A stretch of 64,000 nucleotides of DNA from Turritopsis dohrnii (Eukaryota; Cnidaria; Hydrozoa; Anthoathecata; Oceaniidae): positions 1,240,001-1,304,000 of the forward strand of contig BQMF02000047.1 in assembly GCA_027922465.2 (NCBI GenBank), read 5' to 3'. This document shows, in pieces, positions 31,301 through 42,505 of the stretch (position 1 is the first letter of the stretch; each line of letters begins with the position of its first letter). A model generated the notes under the pieces. That model worked only from the letters and a program-made list of their open reading frames with translations, ran no database searches and was not told where the DNA came from. A program made the translations under genes and the position numbers.

Positions 31301-34300
31301 ATGATTGGTCATTATAATGGTTTGTAGGTAATAAACAAACGAAAGATGGGAAGGTATGAGAATTGTAATGCAGTATCCACATCAAGTTATGGCGATATGA
31401 AAAAGTCTTTAGGAACCAGGTAAAGCGTTATTTTTGAAAGAGGCTTTCTGTAATTATATCATTGAATGATAAAGTCTCGACATACATTGTCTTCAGTTTC
31501 CATTGTTGAATAAGTGAGATGTTGGACTGCTGTGCCCCTATTAATTAAGTGAAAGATTTGATCATTTGGAAAACATGTTTTCTCTTTTTTCCTTAATAGT
31601 TAAATAGTAAATGAATTTGTGGAGAAAGAAAATTCACAGAGTACAGAAAATTCTTTTCTCATTTCGACATGAACATTTGAAACCATTTAAAAAGCACCTT
31701 TTTCAATTTTTTTAGAAGAGGGATCAACTCAAAGTTCAAGCCTCCTGTGTGTAACCAGGATAAAGAGGACATGTGAGTAATGTGTTCTTTTTTATACTAA
31801 AATTATATCACAAGATTACACACTTGTTGCTACACAATTATCAATGTTCAATATAGAATCCCATACCATAGCACTAACAAGACAACTTTGGATTCAAAGT
31901 ATCAAGATTGTGAATGGATGAGAAATGTAGACCCTAAAATGGTCGAACTTATCGAAAATGAGGTTTTCATTTTCTTCATTATCACTTTTATAAAGTAGCT
32001 ATGATATGAACTGAAATTTATTAGTATTTGAATTCTGTTGATATTACTCAAAAGTTACTCAAAATTTAGATAATGGAAAACAGTCCTGGAGTCTCTTGGG
32101 ATGATATTGCTGGCCTGGAGTTTGCGAAAACTACAATCCAGGAAATTGTGATATGGCCAATGTTAAGACCGTAAGGCTATTGTCTTTAACCAATACTTTC
32201 ATGCTTATCTTCCACTTTTTTGAGGTTTACTTGTTACTTATTAAGCACAATGCTTAGTTTATTTACGATTTCTGAGTTAGTGGAAATTTGGGGAGTAACA
32301 GTTGCAGTCCTCTGAATTTAGGTCGGCACTCAGCAAAAGACGACCTTAAACCGGCCCAAAATCGCAAAAGCCGACCTGAAATTGCTATATTTTGCCGACC
32401 TATCATAAGTTAAATTCAGAGGGCTGCAGTTGAGGGAGTAACAAGTGAAGACCAAACAAGAAACTGGATTTTTTCTATGTTTTCAAAAATTTTAGGCTAT
32501 CCTCCAATAAACTGATAAAGATGACATACATTAAAAAACATTTCATTTTCTTGCAGAGATATCTTCACTGGTTTACGTGGTCCACCAAAAGGAATTTTAT
32601 TATTTGGTCCTCCTGGTACAGGAAAGACATTGATTGGTTTGTTGTTTTTGTTTGTTTGTTTGTTGTTTTTTTTTTGTTTTTTTTATGAGCTTAGAATTAT
32701 GTTCAACAATAATCATAAAGGCTATTGTTAAAAGTGCATACATGTAAGACTTTATCAGACCCACCTAAATTACATTTTAATGAAGCTTTATTATTCTTAA
32801 GGTAAATGTATAGCTAGCAGATCCAATGCAACGTTTTTCAGTATCAGTGCTTCGTCATTGACATCGAAATGGGTGTGTTGTTTTACTTACTACCTTTCTT
32901 TTGATGATCTATACTTCCTTTACTTGTCATAAACCTTTATTGGATTTTGTTTTTCCATTATTGGTTGGGGAAGGTGAAAAGATGGTACGTGCGTTATTTG
33001 GTGTGGCAAGATGTCATCAGCCTGCTGTTATATTTATTGATGAAATTGACTCTTTACTCACACAAAGATCTGACAGTGAACATGAATCATCGAGAAGAAT
33101 AAAAACAGAATTCCTCATACAACTTGATGGTGCAACATGTTCTGCAGATGATAGGTTGCTTGTTGTAGGTGCCACTAACAGGTATGTTGTCATGTAAACT
33201 GCTTTACCAAGTAACTCCAATTACAATGTTGTTTGGACTTTTCACATATACTGCTCTCTTGAGGAACTGTTAGCTCATTCCAGAGAATGTCTTATTGAGT
33301 TATACATAGTGTCACCAATGTTTGTTGCTCAGGCCACAAGAGTTGGATGAAGCTGCAAGAAGGAGACTGGTGAAAAGGTTGTATATTCCTCTACCTGAGT
33401 GTATGGCTAGAAAACAAATCATACAGAATTTGATGTCAAAACAACTAAATGATCTCACCGATGAAGATTTAGATTTGATAATGTCAAAAACTATAGGTTA
33501 GTTGGTAGTAATACACGCTCTTTTTTTTTATAAGAACCAGTAAAATCTGACCTGAGGCTCACTGTTCTTATGTTTTGAGCCTTTTTCAGCCTGAATTGTT
33601 CTTATTTTGTTCTTAGCTTTAAGAATACAGTTTCAAATTTCAGCCTCATTTTCTTCTTATTTATGGATTTTCCAGTAAAAATAGAAATAAATATTTTTCA
33701 AAAACAACTGGTAAAAAGCATGGTTGCTGTTTGGAAATGACCTGATATGAGTATGCAAGGTGAAACAAAAAACAAAACAAACTTCTAAACAATTTACCAG
33801 TGAGAGAACTCACATGAATTTTTTTTATTTTCCAAGAAAATTGAGGCTCGGGCTGTTCTTAATTTTTGGAATAATGATTTGAGCCTCAGGTTGTTCTTAT
33901 TTTGTTCTTATTTTTTGGCCAAATCTGAGGCCAAATCGTGTTCTTATAAAATTGTTCTTATAAAAAAAAAAAGTCGTGTATTGTGAAACTTATGCACACA
34001 TTTAATCTAATAACTTTTACTGTTAATCTTATTGAAGGTTTTTCTGGAGCTGATATGGCTAGTTTATGTCGTGAAGCAGCTCTTGGTCCAATCAGAAATA
34101 TCAATGATATAAGAAACGTGAATGCAGAAGATGTAAGTGTCAGTTGGTTTTGCACATTCCATTCACACATTTGATCAAGTGTTGAAATAGAACCTACATA
34201 AATGTCTCCTGAGTAAATTAAGCTCTTTGTTTTAACCCTAGCAGCTGAAATACTATAATTGATTCATTAATTTAAAGAGAATGAACTATCATAAGGTCGA

Positions 34301-36617
34301 GAAAAAATTTTGTCAGCAGTTTTCTTTTGAGACCACCAAGAGGAAGTCAATCAATTTTTTTACTTTGTTTGAGTGCATTTTTAATAATAAACATCTGCAA
34401 TTAAATCATCACTAAAATATTCTATCTGCGCATTTTCTGTTCAATTATTATTCCAATACCACCCTTTCATACCAAATCCCCGAAGAACTCCGAAATCGAG
34501 CGACTTATAGAAATTGATAGTTACCTTTTACTCAGTATGTAAAAATTGTCTGAGTATTTTTTATCTGTGCTGGTTTGTAGTTTCTGAAATGATATCAATA
34601 AGATGAAATACAAACTGCTTGTGGTGCAACAATGCATGCGTAATTCAGTTCTCAGATTAAATGATTGGTCTTGTTTAACCAATTTTCATATTGTTCTCTA
34701 ACAAAACAACATATGATTCTGTGATTTAATATCCATAGTAAGATTTAAAGCCGACTTTGAGAGAATGTAGCTGGGTTTCCTGGCTATAATACATAGGCCT
34801 TTAAAAGCTCTAGGAAACAAGTCTGAACAGGTAGATTCTCTTAGATTATCTCGCTCGTTCACATATCATTTTCGGCGCTGAAAGACCATACTTCATATTA
34901 TTACTTCTGCTCCTGTCTAAGGGCATGTTCATCTGACTAATCGTCACCATTAAACGTTAAAAGCACTTAAGCAATTGAAAAAATTAGCCTTACTCTCACT
35001 CCCAAATACAAGGTTTACACCTTAAAAGTCTGATGTTAACAAGACGAACATATTGTTAATATCCCTTGACAGTTGAAAGTTGTGAATCTTTTCGGCTTCA
35101 GACCTCATTGAGATCATGTTGAGATCAATCTCAGCTGTGAGACTGCAAGTCAAACTGCACTGGACAAAAGAAAGTAGAGGCGACGGGTGGATATAATCAA
35201 GCGATCAACAAGATGATGTTATCTAGGTTTTATCTGGTTAAACAAGACGAATCATTTAAACTGAAAAATTATACGCGCTGTTATGCACGCCACAAGCAGT
35301 TTGTATTTCGACTTTATCACATCATGTTAAACTTACAACAGAAAGTACAAATAAAAAATACTCAGACAAGTACTTAAATTAACTGAGTAAAAGGTAACTA
35401 TCAATTTCTTTCTTTTCGAATCTTCTCGATGAATTTCGTATTTGGGTGGGGAAAAGTATTTACGGACGGAAAGAAAAGCTTGATAATCCACTTGCGTAAT
35501 ACCTAATCAATGCAAATTTTTTAACTGGGTGCTTGTCAGGCATTTGACATTGTTAATGAAACATGTAGTCTTCAATGCGCGCATAGAATGTTTTTGTTGA
35601 CTATTTGTACAGTTGACTCTCTAATACTCGATTTCTTGAATTTTTTACTCGGTCTCTTGTGACCCCTTAGGAACTTCTTCAGGCTAAATTCTCGAACCAG
35701 TTTAACCGATCCTTTGGCGGTTTTTCTCAATTATCTTGAATTTTCTTAAATAATTCCAATCTAGAACATTTTTGTTAATGTTCGAATACTCTTTTTCTTC
35801 CAAGTTTTTAAAACGAAACTCGCTATCGATTTGTCCTATTCAAATGATGGCACCCATGAAATGAAAGCTGACAAATATGTCTTTAGTAAAAGTAATTTAT
35901 TTATAATTACAAATTTATGCAGTAAATAATGTTTTACCATAGTGAAATAAAAGTAACGTAAATCGAGTAGAATATACGCTTCCAAACAATTTTTTTTTTT
36001 CATATCCTGTCTACCTGAGACTTGATGTTTTGGTAGACAACAAGATAATAGGTTGCACACATATCTTTAATATTGACCTTGAAGTTTTTGTAATGGACTA
36101 TGAAAATGTCAGCGATTTCATTTTCCTATTTATCTGATAATTATATGGTTGATTACATTTAGCTTAGACTTGTAAGGGGAGAGCGGGACGATTAATCTGT
36201 AATCACCCTGATTTTTGTAATCTCCCCTATCACCCTGATTTTTGTAATCTCCCCTTACAAGTCTAGGCTAAATGTAATCAACCATATAATTAACGACCGT
36301 TCACTACGTTCGGGCTATTTTGAAATTTTTTCAATGAACCTTGGGGCTATTAATCCCAAATCACCCTCGAAACCATGTTATTACTAGTACAAAACTGTCA
36401 GTATTTGGAATGTTTTTTGGAAACATTTTAAAAGAGTCTCTTCACCATTTTTTTAACAGAAAATTACAACTGTATGTTTATTCATCTGTTTTAGGTTAGA
36501 GCCATCTCGAGCAGAGACTTTGAGATGGCTTTAAAGTCTGTACGACCTAGCGTTTCAGAAGACGACATGCAGGTTTATGTGAAATGGAATGCTTTGTATG
36601 GCTGTGGAGCTCCTTGA
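25306..36617 (+). CDS. FIGNL1: Fidgetin-like protein 1, AAA ATPase
   Basis: Seventeen exons, about 597 residues: 25306-25442, 25647-25732, 25805-25855, 26041-26132, 26815-26892, 27224-27394, 27481-27552, 31328-31419, 31716-31772, 31857-31962, 32070-32170, 32557-32636, 32802-32872, 32964-33181, 33333-33496, 34038-34132, 36495-36617. All phases join without a stop. The N-terminal region includes GLNNYD; exon 7 carries FLTA (222-225) before REQL, the FxxA-type RAD51-binding motif of FIGNL1; then YGDMKKSLG, and the AAA module with Walker A GPPGTGKT (365-372), Walker B FIDEID (422-427), the arginine-rich [17 protein letters not shown], and a Vps4-like C-terminus ending FGCGxx-like (YGCGAP). FIGNL1 strips RAD51 from DNA in homologous recombination. 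Intron 13 (32873-32963) lacks an AG acceptor and seems to end in TG. A possible poly(A) signal is at 37257. Confidence 0.93.
27625..28564. mobile_element. Foldback element with ~200-bp arms (FIGNL1 intron 7)
   Basis: The left arm begins GTCTGTTTAAAAATAATGTG (27625). The right arm is its inverted copy ending CACTATTTTTAAACAGAC (28564). The arms extend about 200 bp with few differences (27625-27830 and 28364-28564), enclosing ~530 bp of non-coding AT-rich sequence. No clear target duplication. Confidence 0.8.
29133..29622 (+). repeat. Dispersed repeat copy, 5' segment plus body (FIGNL1 intron 7)
   Basis: Contains both the 846-925 block and the body seen at 2596-3390 (GGGGAACCATTGCATTGC at 29247, GGTCCGCG at 29333, end at ACCCGGGTTACT). 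It is the most complete copy in the window and suggests the two segments belong to one element. Confidence 0.65.
29619..29816. mobile_element. Short TA-flanked MITE (FIGNL1 intron 7)
   Basis: TACTACAATGCTGGACAAAA at the left and its near-inverse (TTTTGTCCAAGATTGTAGTA) at the right, with TGGAATTTTT continuing the match. About 198 bp, non-coding. TA flanks and the TGGACAAAAC terminus point to the Tc1/mariner superfamily. Confidence 0.65.
32301..32433. mobile_element. 133-bp hairpin MITE with a 10-bp duplication (FIGNL1 intron 11)
   Basis: GGGAGTAACA occurs at 32291-32300 and again at 32434-32443, exactly flanking a hairpin whose arms share CCTCTGAATTTA and AGGTCGGC. The duplication is longer than the 8 bp of hAT and close to the 9-10 bp of Mutator-like elements (inference). 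Confidence 0.65.
33512..33980. mobile_element. MITE of the TTGTTCTTAT family (FIGNL1 intron 15)
   Basis: Ends are TACACGCTC then a T run and TATAAGAAC on the left, and the inverse (TTCTTATAAAAA to AGTCGTGTA) on the right. The interior is rich in GAGCCTCAGGTTGTTCTTAT-type repeats. A partial, inverted copy lies at 54606-54800. Confidence 0.7.
34453..35452. mobile_element. ~1-kb imperfect inverted-repeat element (FIGNL1 intron 16)
   Basis: Arms of roughly 180 bp (34453-34640 and about 35265-35452) are imperfect inverted copies, clearest where TTGATAGTTACCTTTTACTC (34516) meets GAGTAAAAGGTAACTATCAA (35385). The middle is non-coding. Older than the other MITEs judging by divergence. Confidence 0.65.
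36139..36291. repeat. 153-bp palindrome with 43-bp arms (FIGNL1 intron 16)
   Basis: AATTATATGGTTGATTACAT (36139) and onward is inverted at the right, ending ATGTAATCAACCATATAATT, with one mismatch in 43 bp. The loop has two direct copies of TCACCCTGATTTTTGTAATC. It lies about 200 bp before the last FIGNL1 exon. Confidence 0.75.
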
Positions 36618-37323
36618 AATTCGAATTTCGAAAGAGTACACCTGTTGCTATAGTTTTAGGCCTCATTTTCGGTTGCTGGACTGTGTAGTACATCTCCCTC
36701 TATTATTCCACTCACCTCGGTTATTATTGATATATTACAACTTATGGAACATCTCTGAGTTCTGTATGACTGAAATTTGTATTTTGCTAATTAAAACTCC
36801 AGCAAGTTTTATTTAACACTTACTTCGTTGATTTTAAAATTTTATCAATTTCATCAAATGTGTGCTAACCTCCTGGTATGTGATGATTTCTAAAGAAGAT
36901 ACATTCGTGGAATTTGTTCTCAAAGCGATATGTATAACTGTAAGACTGCAACATTTCAACCCCTACGGTGGAGTGCTTTTCCTATCTTCTATGTTATGGT
37001 TTTTACTCTTTTTTGGTTAATCCAAGACTTCCATACATGGGCATAAACTCATTCTTGTTTTTGTTCGAAGCAAATTGTGAAGATGTCAATGTTTTGTATT
37101 TAACAATCAACAGTGCTGTTTGACACCCTGGATAAACAAAAGTTTTAAGAGGAGGTCAATACGTTCTTTCGCTGGATGGATGCATGATAGGTTTTTTCAT
37201 ACAAAACACTAGATCGTTTCTGTTTTTGACATTTGTTTTAAATGATATATATCTACAATAAAATTATCATAATATAACGTACTGTCACAAACTCTCAACC
37301 ATTTGATTTAAAAACTTAAGTCC
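36618..37323. other. Convergent spacer between FIGNL1 and the coiled-coil gene
   Basis: 3' UTR territory of both converging genes. AATAAA at 37257-37262 on the plus strand could serve FIGNL1. No gene seen. Confidence 0.55.
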
Positions 37324-38241
37324 TTAATTTGATTTTACAGTTACGGTAACAGATACTGGTTTAGGTTTAGCCTCGGGTTCTTCTTCAGCAACACTTGGCT
37401 GGGTATCAATGCTTACTTCCGACGTGACGACCTTCTTTGTCGTTGATTTCCTTCTTTGTGGGTCGATAGGTTCGTATTGTCGCGATACTCTTCGTTGGAT
37501 TTGATACTCATCAAAATCAGGACCTTCTGCTGCTTGTCTTTTGTGCAACAAAGCTCGAATACGCTTGCGAACGTCTTCTTTTTCGGTTGTCAAGCCAATA
37601 ATACTTCGAGTATGACTGTCGTTTTGTTGCTTCAGTTTTTTCTAAATATTACATAAGGCTTACACAGTCAGTGAGCATTTTATCCCACCCCCACCCCTAC
37701 TTCACCTTTCTCGTGATATTATTCGGAAGAAAATATTTGCCATTATAAGTGTGAGAAAATATTTGTGGTATCGATGGTGAGAGGGTATCAATAAGCTACT
37801 ATTCTTGTCTTCGAAGTTTTGATTATAATTTCTGATGTACAAAGAAAAAATAATAATGCAAAAACTTTTATGAAGTGGCTTTGAAATATTCATCCTGTGA
37901 AATTCTACAGCAACGGACAGAATTGTTGTTTAGAGGTCTCGGTAAAAATGTATAAGGAAAACCATGGCCTTCCATCAATTACCAAAAAATATACTTGTTT
38001 CAAAATACTTCTGCAGCTACGATAATTGCTAAGCATTTTATTTGTGAATACCCTTAACATACATAAGGATGAGAAGGATGATGAAGAGAGAACTTGTAAA
38101 GTGGGTGTGTATTCTCATAAGTGGAAAAGAATAAAACCTTACATAAAACTCTTTTAATTCTTCAACTTGTGTTTGCAATGATTCAACTTGCTTTCCGCCT
38201 TTCCCGCTGATGACCTCATCGTGTTCTTCTTGAGCACCCAT
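37324..38241 (-). CDS. Small coiled-coil protein, function unknown
   Basis: Two exons, 38143-38241 and 37324-37641 (minus strand), joined in frame with GT (TAT|GTAAGG) and AG (ATATTTAG) signals; 138 residues. The start MGAQEEHDEV follows an in-frame upstream stop region and is the only ATG. Residues ~18-85 are predicted amphipathic coiled coil (KQVESLQTQVEELKEFYKKL, later EDVRKRIRALLHKRQ). The rest is basic (RRKSTTKK) and then acidic and Pro-rich (VAEEEPEAKPKP), ending VTVTVKSN. No signal peptide or membrane segment. I do not recognise the family. It converges with FIGNL1 and lies in the same direction as CHMP1 upstream. Confidence 0.75.
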
Positions 38242-39519
38242 GTTTTTTCAATAACTTTTTTTTTGTCAAACGAAAAACCCTGCAACCCTATTGATGGTCG
38301 ACAAAAAACCGACTATTTTGAAGTTCTGTTTGACCAGAATTGTTATGTTTTGTATAAAAGAAACATCACTTTAAAAGTGTTTTTAGAATTAATTATCTTA
38401 AGCTGTAAAATAACAAAAAAATCTGCTTGACAAGAAAAAACTATTCTGCTCTTATCAATGAATATGTCAATAAGCAGCCTTTTAGAATATGCACTTCTCC
38501 GTCTTGTCATTTCTGCTGTCGGGCAAATTCTTCGAATAGCTTAAACGATACTTGTTGAAACTCCTGGTGATTCTCCATATCATGCCACTCGCTCACAGTT
38601 TTATTGAGTTTTGAATAACAGATCAACACCTTGCAAAAGGAAGTTATTCAATGATTTTTTTTGTTTTGGTAATCCATAGTATTACAGAAAATCCTCAGAT
38701 CTAGAAAACTAATAATTCGCATGGATTTCAACTATTTTTCATGCACAAAAACTATATACGTCACGTGATGACTGTGGATAATAAACTTACGCAACAAAGA
38801 GGGTGTTGAGCGAAGTGTAAAGCGATGAAAGGTTTTGAAAGGAGTTTTGAAAGTCTTTTAACCCGCCATCCTCTTACCACCTACCCACCCGCTCCAGTCT
38901 GTGTGCTTGAAAATGAATGGAAGGTGGAGACCTTATAATAATGTTTGAATGAACATGCAAATGCTTTTTAAACTCGATCACCCAAATGAATTTTACAAGG
39001 TTTACGCCATGAAGTTTTTGGGGCCTGAAATTGTCAGTTAGATGAACTATAAAATATCATGTTACTCCAAGATCGTATTAGGAAAACCACATACGACTGA
39101 ATTAAACTTGACAATTTGCCGTTCGCCACTGATAGTATAGTTGAGGTTTCTTCGGCTGTTTAAATAGAGTTTGACATAAAAGGGATTTAGCTGTAACCAT
39201 GGTGATTTGGTGTCAGTTTTCAGATATACTTGTTAAAGTATATTTTGTATCACGCCATGACAAGACTGATAAAATTTGTTTCGGTTTTCAGGATTAGGAT
39301 TCGTTTCAAATATTTTGAAAGAGTCGTCCCCTACATTTCAACTATGAAGAAAATCTAAATGTCTTATTAACGTTCTTTTTTTTTATAAATGGTTTTATAA
39401 TGGTAGGATCTGACATGAATATATAACCTGGTTACACGTAGCAACACATCAGGACTCTCAAATTTCAAGAGTTTTCAGAAATCACCTATCATTAAATGGA
39501 TTTCACTTCGAGACATCAA
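38242..39519. other. Intergenic between coiled-coil gene and CHMP1
   Basis: No gene seen. The left part should contain the promoter of the minus-strand coiled-coil gene. Confidence 0.5.
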
Positions 39520-39932
39520 TAGGGACCTTACGAAACTACGACGGCAACGTGGACGACGACGTGAGGCAAACAAAAGATTCACCTTACTCCATAGATTTGC
39601 TTCAGAATGGAAGTCTATTTCACACTATACTATTGGGAAATGTTTTTAATTTTACTAATATCATTATTAGATTTGCACGTTCTACACACAACTTGAAAAG
39701 TAATATTTTGAAGTCGTACTGAAAACGAAGACGTGAGAATAGCAGTACTTCCGATAAAATTTCCTTGGTTCCTTCATGATTCTGTCTCTCAAAGTTGAAA
39801 AAACAAACTTCAAAGGCATTATAAATAAACTTCTTAACCCAAGTGTATAGTTTCTGCTTTTTGTGATTCATTGAAGATGAATATCTTGTACGTCGTCGTC
39901 CACGTTGCCGTCATACTTTCGTAAGTTCCCTA
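39520..39932. mobile_element. 413-bp MITE with ~42-bp TIRs
   Basis: TAGGGACCTTACGAAACTAC plus GACGGCAACGTGGACGACGA at the left is inverted at the right (TCGTCGTCCACGTTGCCGTC, then CTTTCGTAAGTTCCCTA), with a few mismatches. It is non-coding and lies just downstream of CHMP1. Confidence 0.8.
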
Positions 39933-40190
39933 TTAGCTTCTTCATGACAATTCTAGGTTTCATTTTGTTATTTCACAAATATAAAACTATTTACAATAAA
40001 GAAAACCAAACTATGTATTGTTCAGTAATAAATTTAGATGAATATTCCCCCGTCTTTATGTTTCTCGATGACACAACACACGAACCACCAACCATTGGAG
40101 AAAATTGTGAAATTGATAAATGAAGTAGCGAAAGAGCTGCCGGGGATTGCCTCAATAAATATGATTTTTATGGTATCGATGCGTAATTTA

Positions 40191-42505
40191 TTATTGTCTC
40201 AGTTTGGCCAATCGAGCAGACAATTCATCCTAAAAACAACAACATTCTTTACTCGGTTGTTACATACATTCCAGAAGGTTTCCATAGAAACAATAATAGC
40301 AACTGTAACCTGTTCTTGGGAAGCGTTAGTGGCAGCAGAAGCGGCGCCAATGGTTCCACCTTCACTTTGCGGCAGCTCCATGTTGACTTCCAACCTGAAG
40401 GACAAGCACTGGTTATCATTACGTTTGCTATCGTTACCTAGAGTTTTTGGGTTCAATTCCTACTCGATAAATTACCTTCACAATGATTGAAAAGTACATT
40501 GTGTGAAGAAAACGAATTCGGAATACAACCACCTGTAAAATTGTTTGGAAACATGAACAACAGTGGATAATGAAAACAAAAATACAGACCCATGCTCGTC
40601 AGCAACTTGCTGCATGAGGTTATCCACTTGAGTCTAAAAAAAAAAATACCCATCAAACAGATAAGATTATTTATGAAAGATGGACTGAAAACTATCTTAG
40701 AATACAGACCTGCGGAACGGATAGGGTGGTGGATGAACTCATGGTTTCATCCATGACTTGTGTTTGTACATCTAACTGCTCAAATTGCCTTTCAAACTTA
40801 TCCATCATTGCTGATACCTACAAAAGAAATTTTTCCCATACAGAAAACACAATTAAACGAAACTGAGTGAATATGAAGAATGAGTGAAAACCTTTTCCAA
40901 GTCCATTGATTTCAATGCAGAATCCATGGATTTCACAACGCTTGACATGGAACCAGTCACCTACAAAGTAATGATTTCTGAAATCTCAAGAAATTGACAA
41001 AATTATAATTTTTGTTGGTTTTTGCATACACGATTTCCTTTGAGATTGATCAAAATATGATACAGGCTGTCAAAACGATGCAAGTTGTTGTATGTTTGCT
41101 AACAACAGTCAAACTTATGAAAATTTTTTGTTTGATACACAGACAATATCTTGCATTACTTGTTAACATATGAGTACTTCATAAATTTGTTTATCAACAG
41201 CCAAAAGTTTCTAATTTCAAATCAACCATGATTTAATCAGATACAAGAAGCTTTATGAAAACTTCAGGACGTAACTCATGATTGCAGATTTAGTCTCAAT
41301 AACATTATACATCACTCAAATTTTTACAAAAAATGAATTTTGGCCAAATCTGAAAACTGACTATCAAATTCGAGATTAGCAGTTTATTTTTTGTGTGGAA
41401 AAGTTTGGAAAACTTTTGAAATTTAGACCAAATTTGGCCCAATTAGCAAATTTTGTAGGGTTCATGAAACATTGCACTGCAGCAGGAGGAGGGGAATTTT
41501 TTTTGCAGTTTTCCGAAACTCATTTCCATTTATTAACACCCCTCCCATTTATGATTTTCCCCCCTGTTTATTGACAACCCCACCCAAACTTGCTATGTTT
41601 CTCTAGTACCACTGTCAATTACCAGCTTCCAAATTAACACTTAAATGGGAAGAAATCTCCGATGTTTATTGGATCCTTTACCTGCTTCATAGTAACAGCT
41701 GTCTGTACTCGTTGAGACACAGCATCCACTCGCGAACTTAACTTCAGAAAGTGAAGCGCCTTTAAAAGAAGTTGAAAATGTTAACAAGTCAGAAGAAATA
41801 CCATAACTGATTGATAGAGTATGAATCATACATACTTGGTTCTTTTGTCTAATAGCATTTTCAGCATGTATTCTTGCACCATCAATATTTCCTTTTTGGA
41901 TGGCCTAAAATATATTTTTGGATTTTGATACTTGTAAGAACATTTGACACTGTGTACAGTATTGTTTTATATTATTCTTGTGGTAACAGTGGGATTTGTT
42001 TGCAGACGTATGTTCCAAATGAAACTCTCACTTTTTTAAGTTTATTCTTCTCAGCCTTTTCTTCTTTTTCACATTTTTTTGAGCTTCTTTCAAGGTTCCT
42101 TGCAGCAAACTATAAGAAAGATTATATGCTTGCAGGATGTGCTATATTGAATGGCATGCAGAAAGAGAAACATTTTCACAAAAGTGAAAGTGATTTGGCC
42201 AATTCTGTCTAATCTTATTTAGATGTCAACATAGCCAGAGTATCTGTGATGTGATGCACGTGACCAATAGATGCAGACAAAATAATATCAAATGCTGATC
42301 AGCAGATTTAGTATAGCCTCCTTTGAGGAATACTATGAGAGAAGATCAAATTTGTCTAAAAAATTTTAATATCCATGCTTAAAAATTAGATCATCTCATA
42401 CTTCGAGTAAAAATCAATAAAAAAATGATACATCAAGACAAACATTCAGTATTATATAAAAAAACAAATAAAAAAACAGTTATACCTTTAAGTTGAATAA
42501 TTGTT
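40191..42505 (-). CDS. CHMP1: Charged multivesicular body protein 1 (ESCRT-III subunit), first exon missing
   Basis: Nine exons found (minus strand, 5' to 3'): 42486-42505 (20-nt microexon), 42032-42109, 41836-41904, 41682-41759, 40892-40960, 40710-40817, 40590-40633, 40310-40394, 40191-40229. They join in phase to 195 residues, reading xQLFNLKFAARNLERSSKKC at the start; only the initiator codon and a few residues are missing. It has the basic helix 1, SSRVDAVSQRVQTAVTMKQ, KSMDLEK, and a C-terminal MIM1 motif ELSARLAKLRQ that binds MIT domains of VPS4 and spastin. CHMP1 acts in membrane scission at endosomes and the midbody. NMELPQ before the C-terminus favours the CHMP1B type. The stop is TAATAAA, so a poly(A) signal overlaps it. 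Exon 1 was not found with confidence. Confidence 0.93.

Noticed and set aside
32901..33197. Independent 98-residue protein in FIGNL1
   Set aside because: It is exon 14 of FIGNL1 read through its flanking intron sequence at both ends.
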